Assembly: GCF_003339845.1 (NCBI RefSeq)
Contig: NZ_PPTR01000003.1
Coordinates: 186,001-250,000, forward strand
Reading direction: 5' to 3'
Origin: Gordonibacter sp. 28C
Lineage (GTDB): Bacteria; Actinomycetota; Coriobacteriia; Coriobacteriales; Eggerthellaceae
DNA: 64,000 nt
Part shown: piece after piece, positions 43,811 to 53,811 of the stretch
Numbering within the stretch: position 1 is the first letter of the stretch
Layout of the letters: each line of letters begins with the position of its first letter
Notes under the pieces: model-generated
The model's input: only the letters and a program-made list of their open reading frames with translations
Told to the model about the DNA's origin: nothing
Database searches by the model: none
Translations under genes and position numbers: made by a program

Positions 43811-44956
43811 CTACTTCATGCCCAGCTTCTCGAGCAACGCTGCTTCCTTCTCGGCCGCCTTGCGGTCGTTCTCCACCTTCTTCTCGGGACTCCAGCCGCA
43901 CTTCTCGTTGTTCTCCGCGATAGGAGGCACGTAGTCCTCGCCGTCCTTGGGCGGCCAGTTAGGATCGTCGGTGATGGGCGCACGCTGCGACTCGACCCGA
44001 GGGAACTCGCGGGCCCAGCGCAGCTCGGGATAGGCGATGCGCTTGTGCAGACGCGGATCGTCCCCGTGGCTGCGTCCCAGAAGCGCGCCTTGAATGCGCA
44101 GCGGGATGGACTTGCGGCGCTCGACGCGTGCGGACAGCTCGAGATTCCTGAACGCACGGCGCCCCATCATGGCACCGCCGTCGAAGATGACTAGCTTCTG
44201 AATCAGGTAGTTGAGGGGATTGTGCGGCCCGTAGGCGATGTCGTAGCAGCTGTAGATGCGGCAACGCTTTCCGCCGTCGAGAGGCTTGAGCGCAATGGTC
44301 CAGTACCAAATGCAGTATTTCAGCCCTGGTGCCATCATGTAGCTCGCGCCCGGCGTGCGCACGGTGTCCCTCGTGTCGGCGAACCACGTGATGTACTTGT
44401 TCGGCACCAGGTCGGCCACCTCCGCGCCGAACCCGGAGTAGCTCCACGCCCAGAAGTCACCAGGCTTGCAGGCATCCTCGCCCTGCCACATCTCCTCAAG
44501 GCTGTAGGCGTTGTCCACGTTCATGCCGAACAGGCGCTCGCAGTTCGACCATGCGTACATGCCGCCCTTGGTGGGGTCCATCTGGTAGACGTGCTTCCAC
44601 ACCTCCCCAAGCGGCGCATCCAGGTCGCGCGCCTGACGAACGCGCAAGATCTTCTTGCCCTTGGGATCTTTCACCAGATCGTCGCCGGGGAAGGGCATGA
44701 CCTGCTCCTCGGGCGTGGCCCACACGCCCTTCGAGTACAGCTCGAGGATCAGCCTCATGCCGGAGGCGAAGCACACGAGCAGCGCCACCAGCACTATCAA
44801 AATCATCGCGAGCACCTTGAGCGGACCGTCGAGCGGCATGCGCACGGCCCCCCACCATACGCCCCCCACCGCCGCCGCGATGCAGGCCAGCGCGATCAAG
44901 ACCGCAAGCGGGTTCGGTTGGAAATGCGTGTTCTTCGTTACTTTCTTCGTTGCCAT
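43811..44956 (-). CDS. Membrane protein with SRPBCC-like domain
   Basis: A 381-residue protein. Two hydrophobic helices lie at about residues 14-36 and 46-68. A soluble domain of about 190 residues (VRQARDLDAPLGEVWKHVYQ, then GDFWAWSYSGFGAEVADLV) has the look of a ligand-binding START/SRPBCC fold. The C-terminal 100 residues are charged and proline-rich. It is downstream of a TetR regulator on the same strand, separated by 93 bp, and probably regulated by it. The ligand is unknown; hydrophobic molecules are typical. Confidence 0.7.
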   Translation of the reverse strand: MATKKVTKNTHFQPNPLAVLIALACIAAAVGGVWWGAVRMPLDGPLKVLAMILIVLVALLVCFASGMRLILELYSKGVWATPEEQVMPFPGDDLVKDPKGKKILRVRQARDLDAPLGEVWKHVYQMDPTKGGMYAWSNCERLFGMNVDNAYSLEEMWQGEDACKPGDFWAWSYSGFGAEVADLVPNKYITWFADTRDTVRTPGASYMMAPGLKYCIWYWTIALKPLDGGKRCRIYSCYDIAYGPHNPLNYLIQKLVIFDGGAMMGRRAFRNLELSARVERRKSIPLRIQGALLGRSHGDDPRLHKRIAYPELRWAREFPRVESQRAPITDDPNWPPKDGEDYVPPIAENNEKCGWSPEKKVENDRKAAEKEAALLEKLGMK

Positions 44957-45049
44957 GAGATTCCTCCTTTACACAGGGTTTCAGAGCGCAGAGCATCAGC
45001 AGGCATCGAGCCTGTCTTGCACACGTTGAGTTTTCCGGCTATCGCAGCG

Positions 45050-45631
45050 CTACGAGGTTACGCCGGCAAGGCTGAAGAGCGTGTTGGCCAGTCGATTCGC
45101 AAACGCTTCGGGGGCGTTCGCGTCTGCGAAATCGGTGTCGAGCCACGCCACCACCATCCACACCAAACCGGCCGATATCGCTGCGCGCTGATCGGCTGCG
45201 GCTTGCCCTTCGGCGGGAATGCGGCTGCCGATCACATGGTTGCGCATGCGGTCGTCGAGATATTTCATGGTGTCGAGCGCGATGGACAAGGCGCTCGCAC
45301 CGTGCATGGCGTTGTTGCAGAACGCGCGCTGCCCGTACACCCCCTCGACGAACAGCGCAAGAAGGTGCCGCACGTAATCGAGGCTGTTCTCCTCTTCGAG
45401 CGTTGCGTCGATATGTGCGAAGATCCCCTCCATGAACTCCTTCGTCGCCGCCGCAACGAGAGAGGGGATGTCGCCGAAATGCTGGTACACCGTAGGCCGG
45501 CTCACCCCCGCAAGCGCGGCCACTTCGGTGACGGACAGGTCTTCAACGGGCCGCTCGCTCACCAGCTCGCGCGTTGCCGCGGTGAGTGCCGCACGCACGC
45601 GCACGGTGCGCGGATCAAGGACATCGGTCAT
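45050..45631 (-). CDS. TetR/AcrR family transcriptional regulator
   Basis: A 193-residue repressor. The N-terminal helix-turn-helix is clear (LSVTEVAALAGVSRPTVYQHFGDIPSLVAAATKEF, about residues 32-66). The C-terminal domain is helical and ligand-binding. It heads an apparent operon with the SRPBCC membrane protein downstream, and two palindromes just upstream of its start are probable operators, indicating autorepression. Confidence 0.93.
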   Translation of the reverse strand: MTDVLDPRTVRVRAALTAATRELVSERPVEDLSVTEVAALAGVSRPTVYQHFGDIPSLVAAATKEFMEGIFAHIDATLEEENSLDYVRHLLALFVEGVYGQRAFCNNAMHGASALSIALDTMKYLDDRMRNHVIGSRIPAEGQAAADQRAAISAGLVWMVVAWLDTDFADANAPEAFANRLANTLFSLAGVTS

Positions 45632-45661
45632 GGTTTCTCCTACCTGCTCTACCCCTTGTTA

Positions 45662-45692
45662 TTTACAATTGTAATTGATTTACAATTGTAAA
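45662..45692. promoter_or_regulatory. Paired TetR operators
   Basis: Two palindromes, TTTACAATTGTAA at 45662-45674 and TTTACAATTGTAAA at 45679-45692, are spaced 17 bp centre to centre, 31 bp upstream of the tetR start. The near-identical pair in A/T-rich DNA is typical of TetR autoregulation. Confidence 0.8.
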
Positions 45693-45750
45693 TCAATAGA
45701 AAAATTGCATGAAGCGAGGACCGTATGGGAGACGAAGGTCGAGTGAAATC

Positions 45751-45779
45751 TTGACCGGCGCCGTCCGCTGTAGTACCCT
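45751..45779 (+). promoter_or_regulatory. Promoter of a leader RNA
   Basis: TTGACC at 45751-45756 and TACCCT at 45774-45779 are exactly 17 bases apart. The transcript would begin near 45786. Confidence 0.5.
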
Positions 45780-45785
45780 GCCAGC

Positions 45786-45882
45786 CAACATCATAGGAGC
45801 ATCTGCCGCCGGGTAGATAAGGACGCAAGCATGCGCACCCTCGTCGTTAGGCCTTAGAAGACGAGGGAGGCCGCATGCTTTT
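45786..45882 (+). ncRNA. Candidate structured leader RNA ending in a terminator
   Basis: A transcript of about 97 nt is predicted before the start of the truncated B3/4 gene. It ends in a compound hairpin: AAGCATGCG pairs with CGCATGCTT, and the inner CCCTCGTC with GACGAGGG, followed by TTTTTT at 45877-45882. A ribosome site and ATG follow at 45889-45901. This is the layout of a regulated leader or a small RNA. It has no T-box, SAM, TPP or cobalamin core I can recognise. Confidence 0.5.
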
Positions 45883-45898
45883 TTGTTAGGAGGACGAC

Positions 45899-46339
45899 AT
45901 GCAGAAGTTCATCGCCGAGGAATCGTTTTGGGAGCTGTTCCCCGACGCGGCCATCGGCATCATCGTGGCGCGCGGCCTGAAGCCGGCCGACCAGGTGCCC
46001 GCCGAGGACGCGGCCGCCATCGCGAAGCTCTTGCGCGAGGCGAACGAGCAGGCGGACAAGCACCTCACGAGCAACACCATTTCCGAGAACGAGCCCGTGC
46101 GCGTGTGGCGCGAGGCGTACCAGAAGTTCAAGACGAAGAAGGGGGCCCGCTGCTCGGTGGAGAACCTGTTCAAGCGCGTGCTGAAGGGCAACCCCGTTGG
46201 CTCCATCACGCCGTCGGTGGACATCTACAACGCCATCTCGCTCAAGCACGCCCTGCCCGTGGGCGGCGAGGACCTGGACTCGTTCGTCGGAGGTGCGAGC
46301 TTCTGGTTGCGAACGCGACGTCCGTCGTCGTCGCGGTGA
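45899..46339 (+). pseudogene. Truncated B3/4 domain protein
   Basis: A 146-residue frame. The body matches the B3/4 domain related to the editing module of phenylalanyl-tRNA synthetase beta (EPVRVWREAYQKFKTKKGARCSVENLFKRVL, then SVDIYNAISLKHALPVGGEDLD). Family proteins run about 80 residues longer. Here the family-like sequence stops at about residue 130, then 15 unrelated residues precede the stop. A minus-strand gene fragment meets it tail to tail, so a deletion probably removed both C-termini. GTTAGGAGG lies upstream of the ATG. Confidence 0.65.
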
Positions 46340-46383
46340 TCGTGGTTGCCGTAGCCGCCGTCGTAGCCGTCTCCGTCTTTCAT
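46225..46383 (-). pseudogene. Truncated Gly/Tyr/Asp-rich small gene fragment
   Basis: An ATG at 46383 with AAGGAAGG upstream reads MKDGDGYDGGYGNHDHRDDD and then runs into sequence antisense to the B3/4 gene, which is plainly not native. The first 28 residues are Gly/Tyr/Asp/His-rich and may be the start of a peptide gene distantly like that at 25861, or a metal-binding peptide. The join lies near 46290. Confidence 0.45.
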
Positions 46384-46470
46384 AGCCTTCCTTCCAAACG
46401 CGGGGAGCCGGCGCATGCCGACTCCCCGATTCGAGCTTTGCCTCAAGGTTCGCGTCCAAGAGCTTTTCGC

Positions 46471-47010
46471 TTAGGCAGCGGGAGCCTCCTGCGGCGACGG
46501 CGCGCCGTCGGCCGCGACTTGGCGCTCGGGCTTCACGATGAGCTTCGCCAGCCCGCCGGCCGCCGGGTCGGACAGGAACGCCACGATGACGATGGTCGGC
46601 CAGAACTGCAGGCACAGGCCCACGAACCGGTCGAACAGGTTCACGCCCATCATCTGGCCCGTCATGGTGCTCAAGACCTGCGTCTCGCCCACGCCCGTCA
46701 TGAACGCCGTCATGACCAGCCCCAAGAAGAACATGATGAGCGTGCTGAAGAACACGTTCTGGATGAGCCTGAACGCCACGCTCCCCGGCTTCGCATCGTA
46801 GTACGCCGCACACGCCGCCGCGATGCGCGCCAGCGGGATCACGGCCGTGACCACGAACGACGTGACGAACGCCACGCCGAAGCTCATGGCGTAGAACACC
46901 GGGTCGATATGCGGCATCCCCTGCATGACGGTCAGGCACAAGCACAGCACCGCCGCCACGATGAACGAGAAGAACAGGCCGTACACGATATAGTACTTCT
47001 TACTGTACAT
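46471..47010 (-). CDS. Four-helix membrane protein, possible DUF2798 type
   Basis: A 179-residue membrane protein with four predicted helices (KKYYIVYGLFFSFIVAAVLC; MSFGVAFVTSFVVTAVIPL; FFSTLIMFFLGLVMTAF; CLQFWPTIVIVAFLSDP). Paired short membrane segments with a central charged loop resemble the DUF2798 group, but this is a pattern match only. The ATG follows AAGGAGGGG. The function is unknown. Confidence 0.65.
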   Translation of the reverse strand: MYSKKYYIVYGLFFSFIVAAVLCLCLTVMQGMPHIDPVFYAMSFGVAFVTSFVVTAVIPLARIAAACAAYYDAKPGSVAFRLIQNVFFSTLIMFFLGLVMTAFMTGVGETQVLSTMTGQMMGVNLFDRFVGLCLQFWPTIVIVAFLSDPAAGGLAKLIVKPERQVAADGAPSPQEAPAA

Positions 47011-47089
47011 TTCCCCTCCTTGCTGATTGGTTTTGGAAGCTCCTCGGTGCGCTCGTCGCACGAATCGAACGATCGCGAACCCGCGCGCC

Positions 47090-47115
47090 GGGCGGGGCAA
47101 GCCCCGCCCCTACGG
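47090..47115. repeat. GTAGGGGCGGGGC-type palindrome
   Basis: GGGCGGGGCAAGCCCCGCCC followed by CTACGG is a hairpin with a short loop belonging to the GTAGGGGCG repeat family. It is one of two repeats in the 47011-47397 intergenic region, which has no gene. Confidence 0.6.
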
Positions 47116-47197
47116 AAAACCCTCGCTCGCGAAAGCGTTGCAACAGTCCCCCTTCTTCCCCAAAGACATGTTCGCCTCTTTCAGCAACGTACCCGTA

Positions 47198-47380
47198 GGG
47201 CGGCGAGGGGCTGATGCCCATAAAGCGAGTTCCGCATGGTGAACAGTCCGGCGGACTGTTCACACACCCTCTTCTGCGCCCGAGCGGGCGCATCGGAGAG
47301 CGGCTACGCCGATCTCCGATAGTGGACGGTTTGTGCGAGCCAGGACTGCCGAGCGACTGGGCGTCAGCCCCTCGCCGCCC
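47198..47380. repeat. MITE-like element with 23-bp terminal inverted repeats
   Basis: The arms at 47198-47220 and 47358-47380 match as reverse complements at 22 of 23 bases. Internally there are further hairpins, for example GTGAACAGTCC/GGACTGTTCAC at 47237-47261. AAAGCGAGTTCCGCA next to one arm and GAGCGACTGGGC at the other also occur in the element at 59808-59993, so these are one family. No transposase is encoded. Confidence 0.75.
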
Positions 47381-47397
47381 GGACAGTCCCGCTTCGC

Positions 47398-47739
47398 CTA
47401 AGCAACCACGAACAGCGTCTTCTGCTTCACGTCGAGGCGCTCGGACAGCTCGTCGAGCGGGCCGAACTCCAGGCACTGCGACTGGCAGTGCTGCACGCAG
47501 GTGGGCACCTTGCCCAAGGCTCGGCGGGCGGCGCAGGTATCGCATTGCTTCGTGGGAATGGGCAGGTAGCTGAACTGCCAGTTCTCGTCGGCCTCGTCGC
47601 CGATGGCCCACGGGCCTATCTTCACCACTTTGATGCCCGTCTCGCCCACGGGCAGGCCGTGCTCCATCTGGCAGGCCACCTCGCAGCTATGGCAGCCCGA
47701 GCACCACTGAGCGTCGGCCAGGATTCCGTACTTCGCCAT
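47398..47739 (-). CDS. 4Fe-4S ferredoxin-type electron-transfer subunit
   Basis: A 113-residue partner of the molybdoenzyme gene, which ends 3 bp upstream of its ATG. Cysteine groups are CSGCHSCEVAC, CDTC and CVQHCQSQC, enough for two clusters. It is close in plan to the protein at 20106-20444. Confidence 0.92.
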   Translation of the reverse strand: MAKYGILADAQWCSGCHSCEVACQMEHGLPVGETGIKVVKIGPWAIGDEADENWQFSYLPIPTKQCDTCAARRALGKVPTCVQHCQSQCLEFGPLDELSERLDVKQKTLFVVA

Positions 47740-47742
47740 GGT

Positions 47743-49977
47743 CTATTCCCCCTCTTCCACTTTGTAGATCTTGCAGATGGAGCTCTTGTAGTTCGAGCCG
47801 AAGCCGCTCTTGCCGGGAATCCACGGCAGCGTGTTGTTGATGTTGAGATCGAACACGTCGTAGAACTTCTCGGGGTCGCCCTCGGGGAACCACCAGCCGT
47901 GGTCGCACGACACGATGCGGCGATCCATGACGGGCGTGAGCTTCGCCTTGCGCTTGGCGCGGCCCATGGGGCCTTCCATCCACACCCAGTCGCCGTCCTT
48001 GATGCCGTACTTGGCGGCCGTTTCGGGATGGATCTCCATGAGGGGCCACGGGCGGTAATGGCGCATGCGCTCGATTTGGCGGTGCTCCGAGTGGAACATG
48101 CCCCACGTGCGCGCGCCGCTGGTCATGACGAGCGGGTACTCGTCCATGAGCTCGGGCGTGGAACCGGGGCCGGGCTCGGGCTCCTCGAAGTACGGCAGCG
48201 GATCGAGGCCGGCCTGGTTGTAGAAGTTGCTCCACAGCTCGATGCGGCCGGTGGGCGTGTTGAAGCCGGGCGTGCCGTCCTTGCGCAGCTTGCCCGTCTT
48301 GTAGCGGTAGTACTCGATGGGCTGGTAGGCCGGGGCCACTTCCTGCAGCTCCTCGAACGACATGTCGGTGGGCTTGAGCATGTCGGTGAACATCTCGTCC
48401 ACGTTGTCCCACGGCCACGCCTCGGGGTTCCACCGCTTGCCCAGTTCCAGGTTGATCTGCATGTCGGAGCGGCACTCGCCCACGTCCGTGACCTTGTTGA
48501 TGGTGGAACCGCGCTGCGCGCCGGACACGAACGCGATGCCGTTGCGCTCGGGGAACGTGCAGGCCGGCAGCACCACGTCGGCCAAGGCGGCGATGGTGGG
48601 CGTCTTGAACAGGTCCACCACCACGATGAAGTCCAGCTTGTTCAGCGCCTTGTACAAGCGCTGCGGATCGGCGCCCATGCAGGCGATGGGGTTCGTGGTC
48701 TGCAGCCAGGCGCCGTGGATCTCGTAGGGGTCGCCCGTCTCGATGGTCTTCACGGTCTCGTCGGGCTGCGACACGGCGAACCCGAAGTTGAACAGCGGGT
48801 ACTTCTGGATGCCGATGCGCTTGGCCTCCTGCTCCTGGCCCAGCACCTCGCGGCCCCAGCCGCCGGCCACCGAGAGGATCTCCGGCGCCACGATCATGCC
48901 GCCGGGGCGCTCCATGTTGCCCGTGATCTCCCAGAGGGCGAGGATGGCCTGGCCGGCCGGCATGGCCTCGCGGGTCATGTCCACGGCCACGCCCCACTGC
49001 AGCGTGGAGTTCTTGGCGTTGCCCAGCATGCGGGCCGCCGCGATGATCTTGTCCTCGGGCACCCACGTGATCTCCGACACGCGCTTCACGTCGAACTCCT
49101 TGGCGCGCGCGGCCAGCTCGTCGAAGCCGTAGCACCAGTTGTCAACGAACTCGTGGTCGTACAGGTCCTCCTCGATGATGACGTTCATCATGCCCAGCGC
49201 CAGCGCCGCGTCGGTGCCGGGGCGCACGCGCAGGTGCAGCTCGCTCTTCGTGGCCAGCCACGTGACCTTCGGGTCCACGGTGACCAGCTTCATGCCGCGC
49301 TTCATGAGGTCGATGACCCAGTGGCCGTAGAAGCCCTCGATGTTCGACTTCAGCGGGTAGTTGCCCCACACGAACATGACCTCGGGAACCTCGTAGTCGG
49401 GGTGGTCGTAGCGCTCGGGGAACTGCTGCGCGGCGTCGGGGATCCACGGCGCGCCGGTGGTGGCGGCCATGCCGGCGATGCGCGGCAGGTAGCACGCCTG
49501 GCCCGACAACAGGCCCGTGTAGTTCGGGCTGCCGAACGACCAGGAAAGGCGCGTGATGTACGCGGCGATGTCGCGTCCCGTGCCCTGGGCGAAGATGACG
49601 GACTCGGCGCCGTACTGCTCTTTCATGGACATGAACTCGTCGGTGATGAGGTCGTACGCCTCGTCCCATGTGATACGCTCCCATTTGTCGAGACCGCGGT
49701 CCTCGCGGGCGCGCTTCATGGGGTACTGCAGGCGCTCCTTGTGGTGCGTCACCTCGGGAACGTCCAGGCAGCGCATGCACAGCCTGCCGTTCGTCCACGG
49801 GTCCTCCGGGTCGCCCTCGCACTTCGCCAGCTTGCCCTCGTCGTCGGTGTACATGATGACGCCGCACCCCAAGTGGCAGCCCGGGCCCGTCCACGCGCAA
49901 CCGCGCGTGACGTCGAAGCCGCCCTCCTGGTAGTGGAACGGCTTGTCGTGCTGCACAACTCGATACTCCTCAGCCAT
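47743..49977 (-). CDS. Molybdopterin-dependent oxidoreductase, catalytic subunit (cytoplasmic)
   Basis: A 744-residue bis-MGD enzyme and clear paralogue of the one at 17741. The N-terminal iron-sulfur region has Cys27, Cys34, Cys38, Cys67 and Cys70 (TRGCAWTGPGCHLGC, RLCMRC). Cys162 in SGQACY is a likely molybdenum ligand, and DHGWWFPE lies near the C-terminus. There is no Tat signal. It belongs with the cytoplasmic dehydroxylase/hydratase-like branch; the substrate is unknown. It is divergent from the LuxR-type gene at 50319, across a MITE-like element, and may be controlled by it. Confidence 0.9.
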   Translation of the reverse strand: MAEEYRVVQHDKPFHYQEGGFDVTRGCAWTGPGCHLGCGVIMYTDDEGKLAKCEGDPEDPWTNGRLCMRCLDVPEVTHHKERLQYPMKRAREDRGLDKWERITWDEAYDLITDEFMSMKEQYGAESVIFAQGTGRDIAAYITRLSWSFGSPNYTGLLSGQACYLPRIAGMAATTGAPWIPDAAQQFPERYDHPDYEVPEVMFVWGNYPLKSNIEGFYGHWVIDLMKRGMKLVTVDPKVTWLATKSELHLRVRPGTDAALALGMMNVIIEEDLYDHEFVDNWCYGFDELAARAKEFDVKRVSEITWVPEDKIIAAARMLGNAKNSTLQWGVAVDMTREAMPAGQAILALWEITGNMERPGGMIVAPEILSVAGGWGREVLGQEQEAKRIGIQKYPLFNFGFAVSQPDETVKTIETGDPYEIHGAWLQTTNPIACMGADPQRLYKALNKLDFIVVVDLFKTPTIAALADVVLPACTFPERNGIAFVSGAQRGSTINKVTDVGECRSDMQINLELGKRWNPEAWPWDNVDEMFTDMLKPTDMSFEELQEVAPAYQPIEYYRYKTGKLRKDGTPGFNTPTGRIELWSNFYNQAGLDPLPYFEEPEPGPGSTPELMDEYPLVMTSGARTWGMFHSEHRQIERMRHYRPWPLMEIHPETAAKYGIKDGDWVWMEGPMGRAKRKAKLTPVMDRRIVSCDHGWWFPEGDPEKFYDVFDLNINNTLPWIPGKSGFGSNYKSSICKIYKVEEGE

Positions 49978-50035
49978 ACCTTGCCTCCTCGTCCTCTCGT
50001 CTTCGGATGAACCCGCCCTCGCCGAGCTATCCTGC

Positions 50036-50187
50036 GGAACTGTTCGTTGCCGCCCCCGTCATCCTGAACGGAGGCCGAAGGCCGAAGTCGAAGGATCTTC
50101 GGCGACGGAAGATTCGCCGTGCTGGAAGATCCTTCGACTCGCTTCGCTCGCTCAGGATGACAAGGGGGCGCGACAACGAACAGTTCC
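50036..50187. repeat. MITE-like element, GTCATCCTGA family
   Basis: The left arm 50036-50067 and right arm 50152-50187 are inverted copies (GGAACTGTTCGTTG and GTCATCCTGA cores shared, with 4 bases of indels). The inner part repeats GAAGATCCTTCGACT motifs. It lies between the divergent molybdoenzyme and LuxR genes. This class of short element is common in bacterial intergenic regions. Confidence 0.75.
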
Positions 50188-50318
50188 ACCGTGCCTCGGG
50201 GCGGGTGTCCTTCCTTGCCACGATCTTAGGGAGCGTTTATGATGGACGCCATCGACCAATCGTCTGGTTTCGCGTTCGGAACCTCGGCGATATGCGGGAG
50301 GGGGCCGCAGAAGCACCT

Positions 50319-51785
50319 ATGGAAAAAAGTATGAGTGACGGGGAAACCCCACGTCAAAACGTATCTCCAACCCTACTGCTATCGGTGGTGAGCGGTATGG
50401 CGCTGTTCTGGGCGTGCTTCTTCGCCATGCTCATGCGCAACTCGTTCCTCGATCCCGGCATCGACCGTTTGTGGTATCACCTGGCATTGCGCATCGCGTT
50501 CTTCGTCGGTTTCGGCGCGTGCGCCTTCGTCTTGTCGCACGCGGCCGACGGCCTTCCCACCCCGCGCGGGCGGCGCGCCATGTCGGCGCTCGTCGTGCTG
50601 TTCTGCATCATCGCCGCCGTGTCGCCCACCGTCTACGCGGTGCTGGGAGCGCCCTTGCCGCTCGCTTTCGACCTCGTGGCCTGGACGCTGTCGGGCGTGG
50701 GGTTGGGATGCCTGCTGTTCGCCTGGGTGCCCGCGGTGTCGAGCATGGACGAACGCTCCGTGGCACGCTGCATGGCGCTCTCCACCGCCTGCGGCGGGTT
50801 TCTCTACCTTGTCATCAACTTGCTGCCGTCCTACTTCAGCATCGTCATGCTGGTGGTGTGCCCGTTGGTCAGCCTGGGCGTGGAGCGCGTGGTGGCGCAC
50901 GAAGCCAAGCCGGCCGACGACCTGCGCATCCCGCTGTCCACGTCGCGCGAGAACGCCGGGCTGTCGTGGGCGTTCGGCGTCATCTACGCGGTCTACGGCA
51001 TCGTGTTCGGCCTCGGGGCCGGGTCTGTCACGCAGCTGCCCGGCGACCCGCTACTGTTCGGCGGCATCGCCGCATTCATCCTCGTCGGGGCGTTCGCGGC
51101 GCTCGCGTTCATGAAGCGCTTCGCGGGGCGCATGAGGCAGATCGACATGTTGCGCATGGTGTTCCCGTTTTTGGTGGTGTCGCTCGTGGCCATGGCGCTG
51201 TTCACCGGGCCGGTGTACGCGCTTTCGAACCTGCTGCTTCTGGCCGTGTACGTGTTCTTGGTGGTGACGAGCATGGCCTTCGAGGTGCACACGGCGCACA
51301 AGCGGCATGCCGCGCCGCTGTTCTTCGTGGGCATGAGCCAGGGCGTGTTGGGCGTGGGCATGGCGGCGGGATTCGCGCTGGGGCTGCTGCCGGCCGTCGC
51401 GGGCGCGGCGAACTACTCCGTGCTTTCGGGCGTGGCCTTGGGCTTGGTGGTGGTGCTGGCAGCGTTCATCACGTTCGCGCCGCAGCACAGACCCGCCGAC
51501 GACGAGGACGCCACCGCGTCGGAATCGAGCGAGCAGGAGCACGAGCAGGGCCGTTGGAAGGCCCGTTGCGCCGTGGTGGCGCGCGACGCCAAGCTCTCCG
51601 CGCGCGAGACCGAGGTGTTCTACCTCATGGCAAAGGGCCGCGGCATCGAGCACATCCAGAACAAGCTGTGCATCTCCGGCCACACCGTGAAGTCGCACAC
51701 GTACAACATCTACCGGAAGATGGGCATCAACTCCCGCGAGGAGCTCCTCGACGCCATAGAGGCCGCCGACCCCGACAAGGCGTAG
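50319..51785 (+). CDS. LuxR-type regulator with 12-helix membrane domain
   Basis: A 488-residue protein. Residues 10-395 contain about 12 hydrophobic helices, a transporter-like sensor domain. Residues 420-485 form a LuxR helix-turn-helix (LSARETEVFYLMAKGRGIEH, then GHTVKSHTYNIYRKMGI). Such regulators are abundant in Eggerthella-type genomes next to redox enzyme genes, and this one faces the molybdoenzyme. The start is uncertain; ATG 50292 and 50331 are alternatives with equally weak ribosome sites. The sensed molecule is unknown. Confidence 0.88.
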   Translation: MEKSMSDGETPRQNVSPTLLLSVVSGMALFWACFFAMLMRNSFLDPGIDRLWYHLALRIAFFVGFGACAFVLSHAADGLPTPRGRRAMSALVVLFCIIAAVSPTVYAVLGAPLPLAFDLVAWTLSGVGLGCLLFAWVPAVSSMDERSVARCMALSTACGGFLYLVINLLPSYFSIVMLVVCPLVSLGVERVVAHEAKPADDLRIPLSTSRENAGLSWAFGVIYAVYGIVFGLGAGSVTQLPGDPLLFGGIAAFILVGAFAALAFMKRFAGRMRQIDMLRMVFPFLVVSLVAMALFTGPVYALSNLLLLAVYVFLVVTSMAFEVHTAHKRHAAPLFFVGMSQGVLGVGMAAGFALGLLPAVAGAANYSVLSGVALGLVVVLAAFITFAPQHRPADDEDATASESSEQEHEQGRWKARCAVVARDAKLSARETEVFYLMAKGRGIEHIQNKLCISGHTVKSHTYNIYRKMGINSREELLDAIEAADPDKA

Positions 51786-51851
51786 CAAGCACGGTCGCGT
51801 TTCCGTTGTTATCCTCGGGCGCTCCCGAGAGCAAAGCCTGGCAAATCGCAA

Positions 51852-51887
51852 AGAAGGGGGGACGACCTAGTGGCCATCCCCCCTTCT
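51852..51887. terminator. Bidirectional terminator between LuxR gene and atpC
   Basis: AGAAGGGGGGA pairs with TCCCCCCTTCT (51852-51862 and 51877-51887) around a 14-base loop. The genes on either side converge, so it probably serves both. Confidence 0.75.
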
Positions 51888-51917
51888 CGTAAGGTGCTTC
51901 GATGATGCGGCAACGCG

Positions 51918-53811
<1,894 letters not shown>

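Noticed and set aside
45786-45882. Leader considered as a T-box or known riboswitch
   Set aside because: No T-box AGGGTGG core, no specifier and no recognised ligand-binding core was found.
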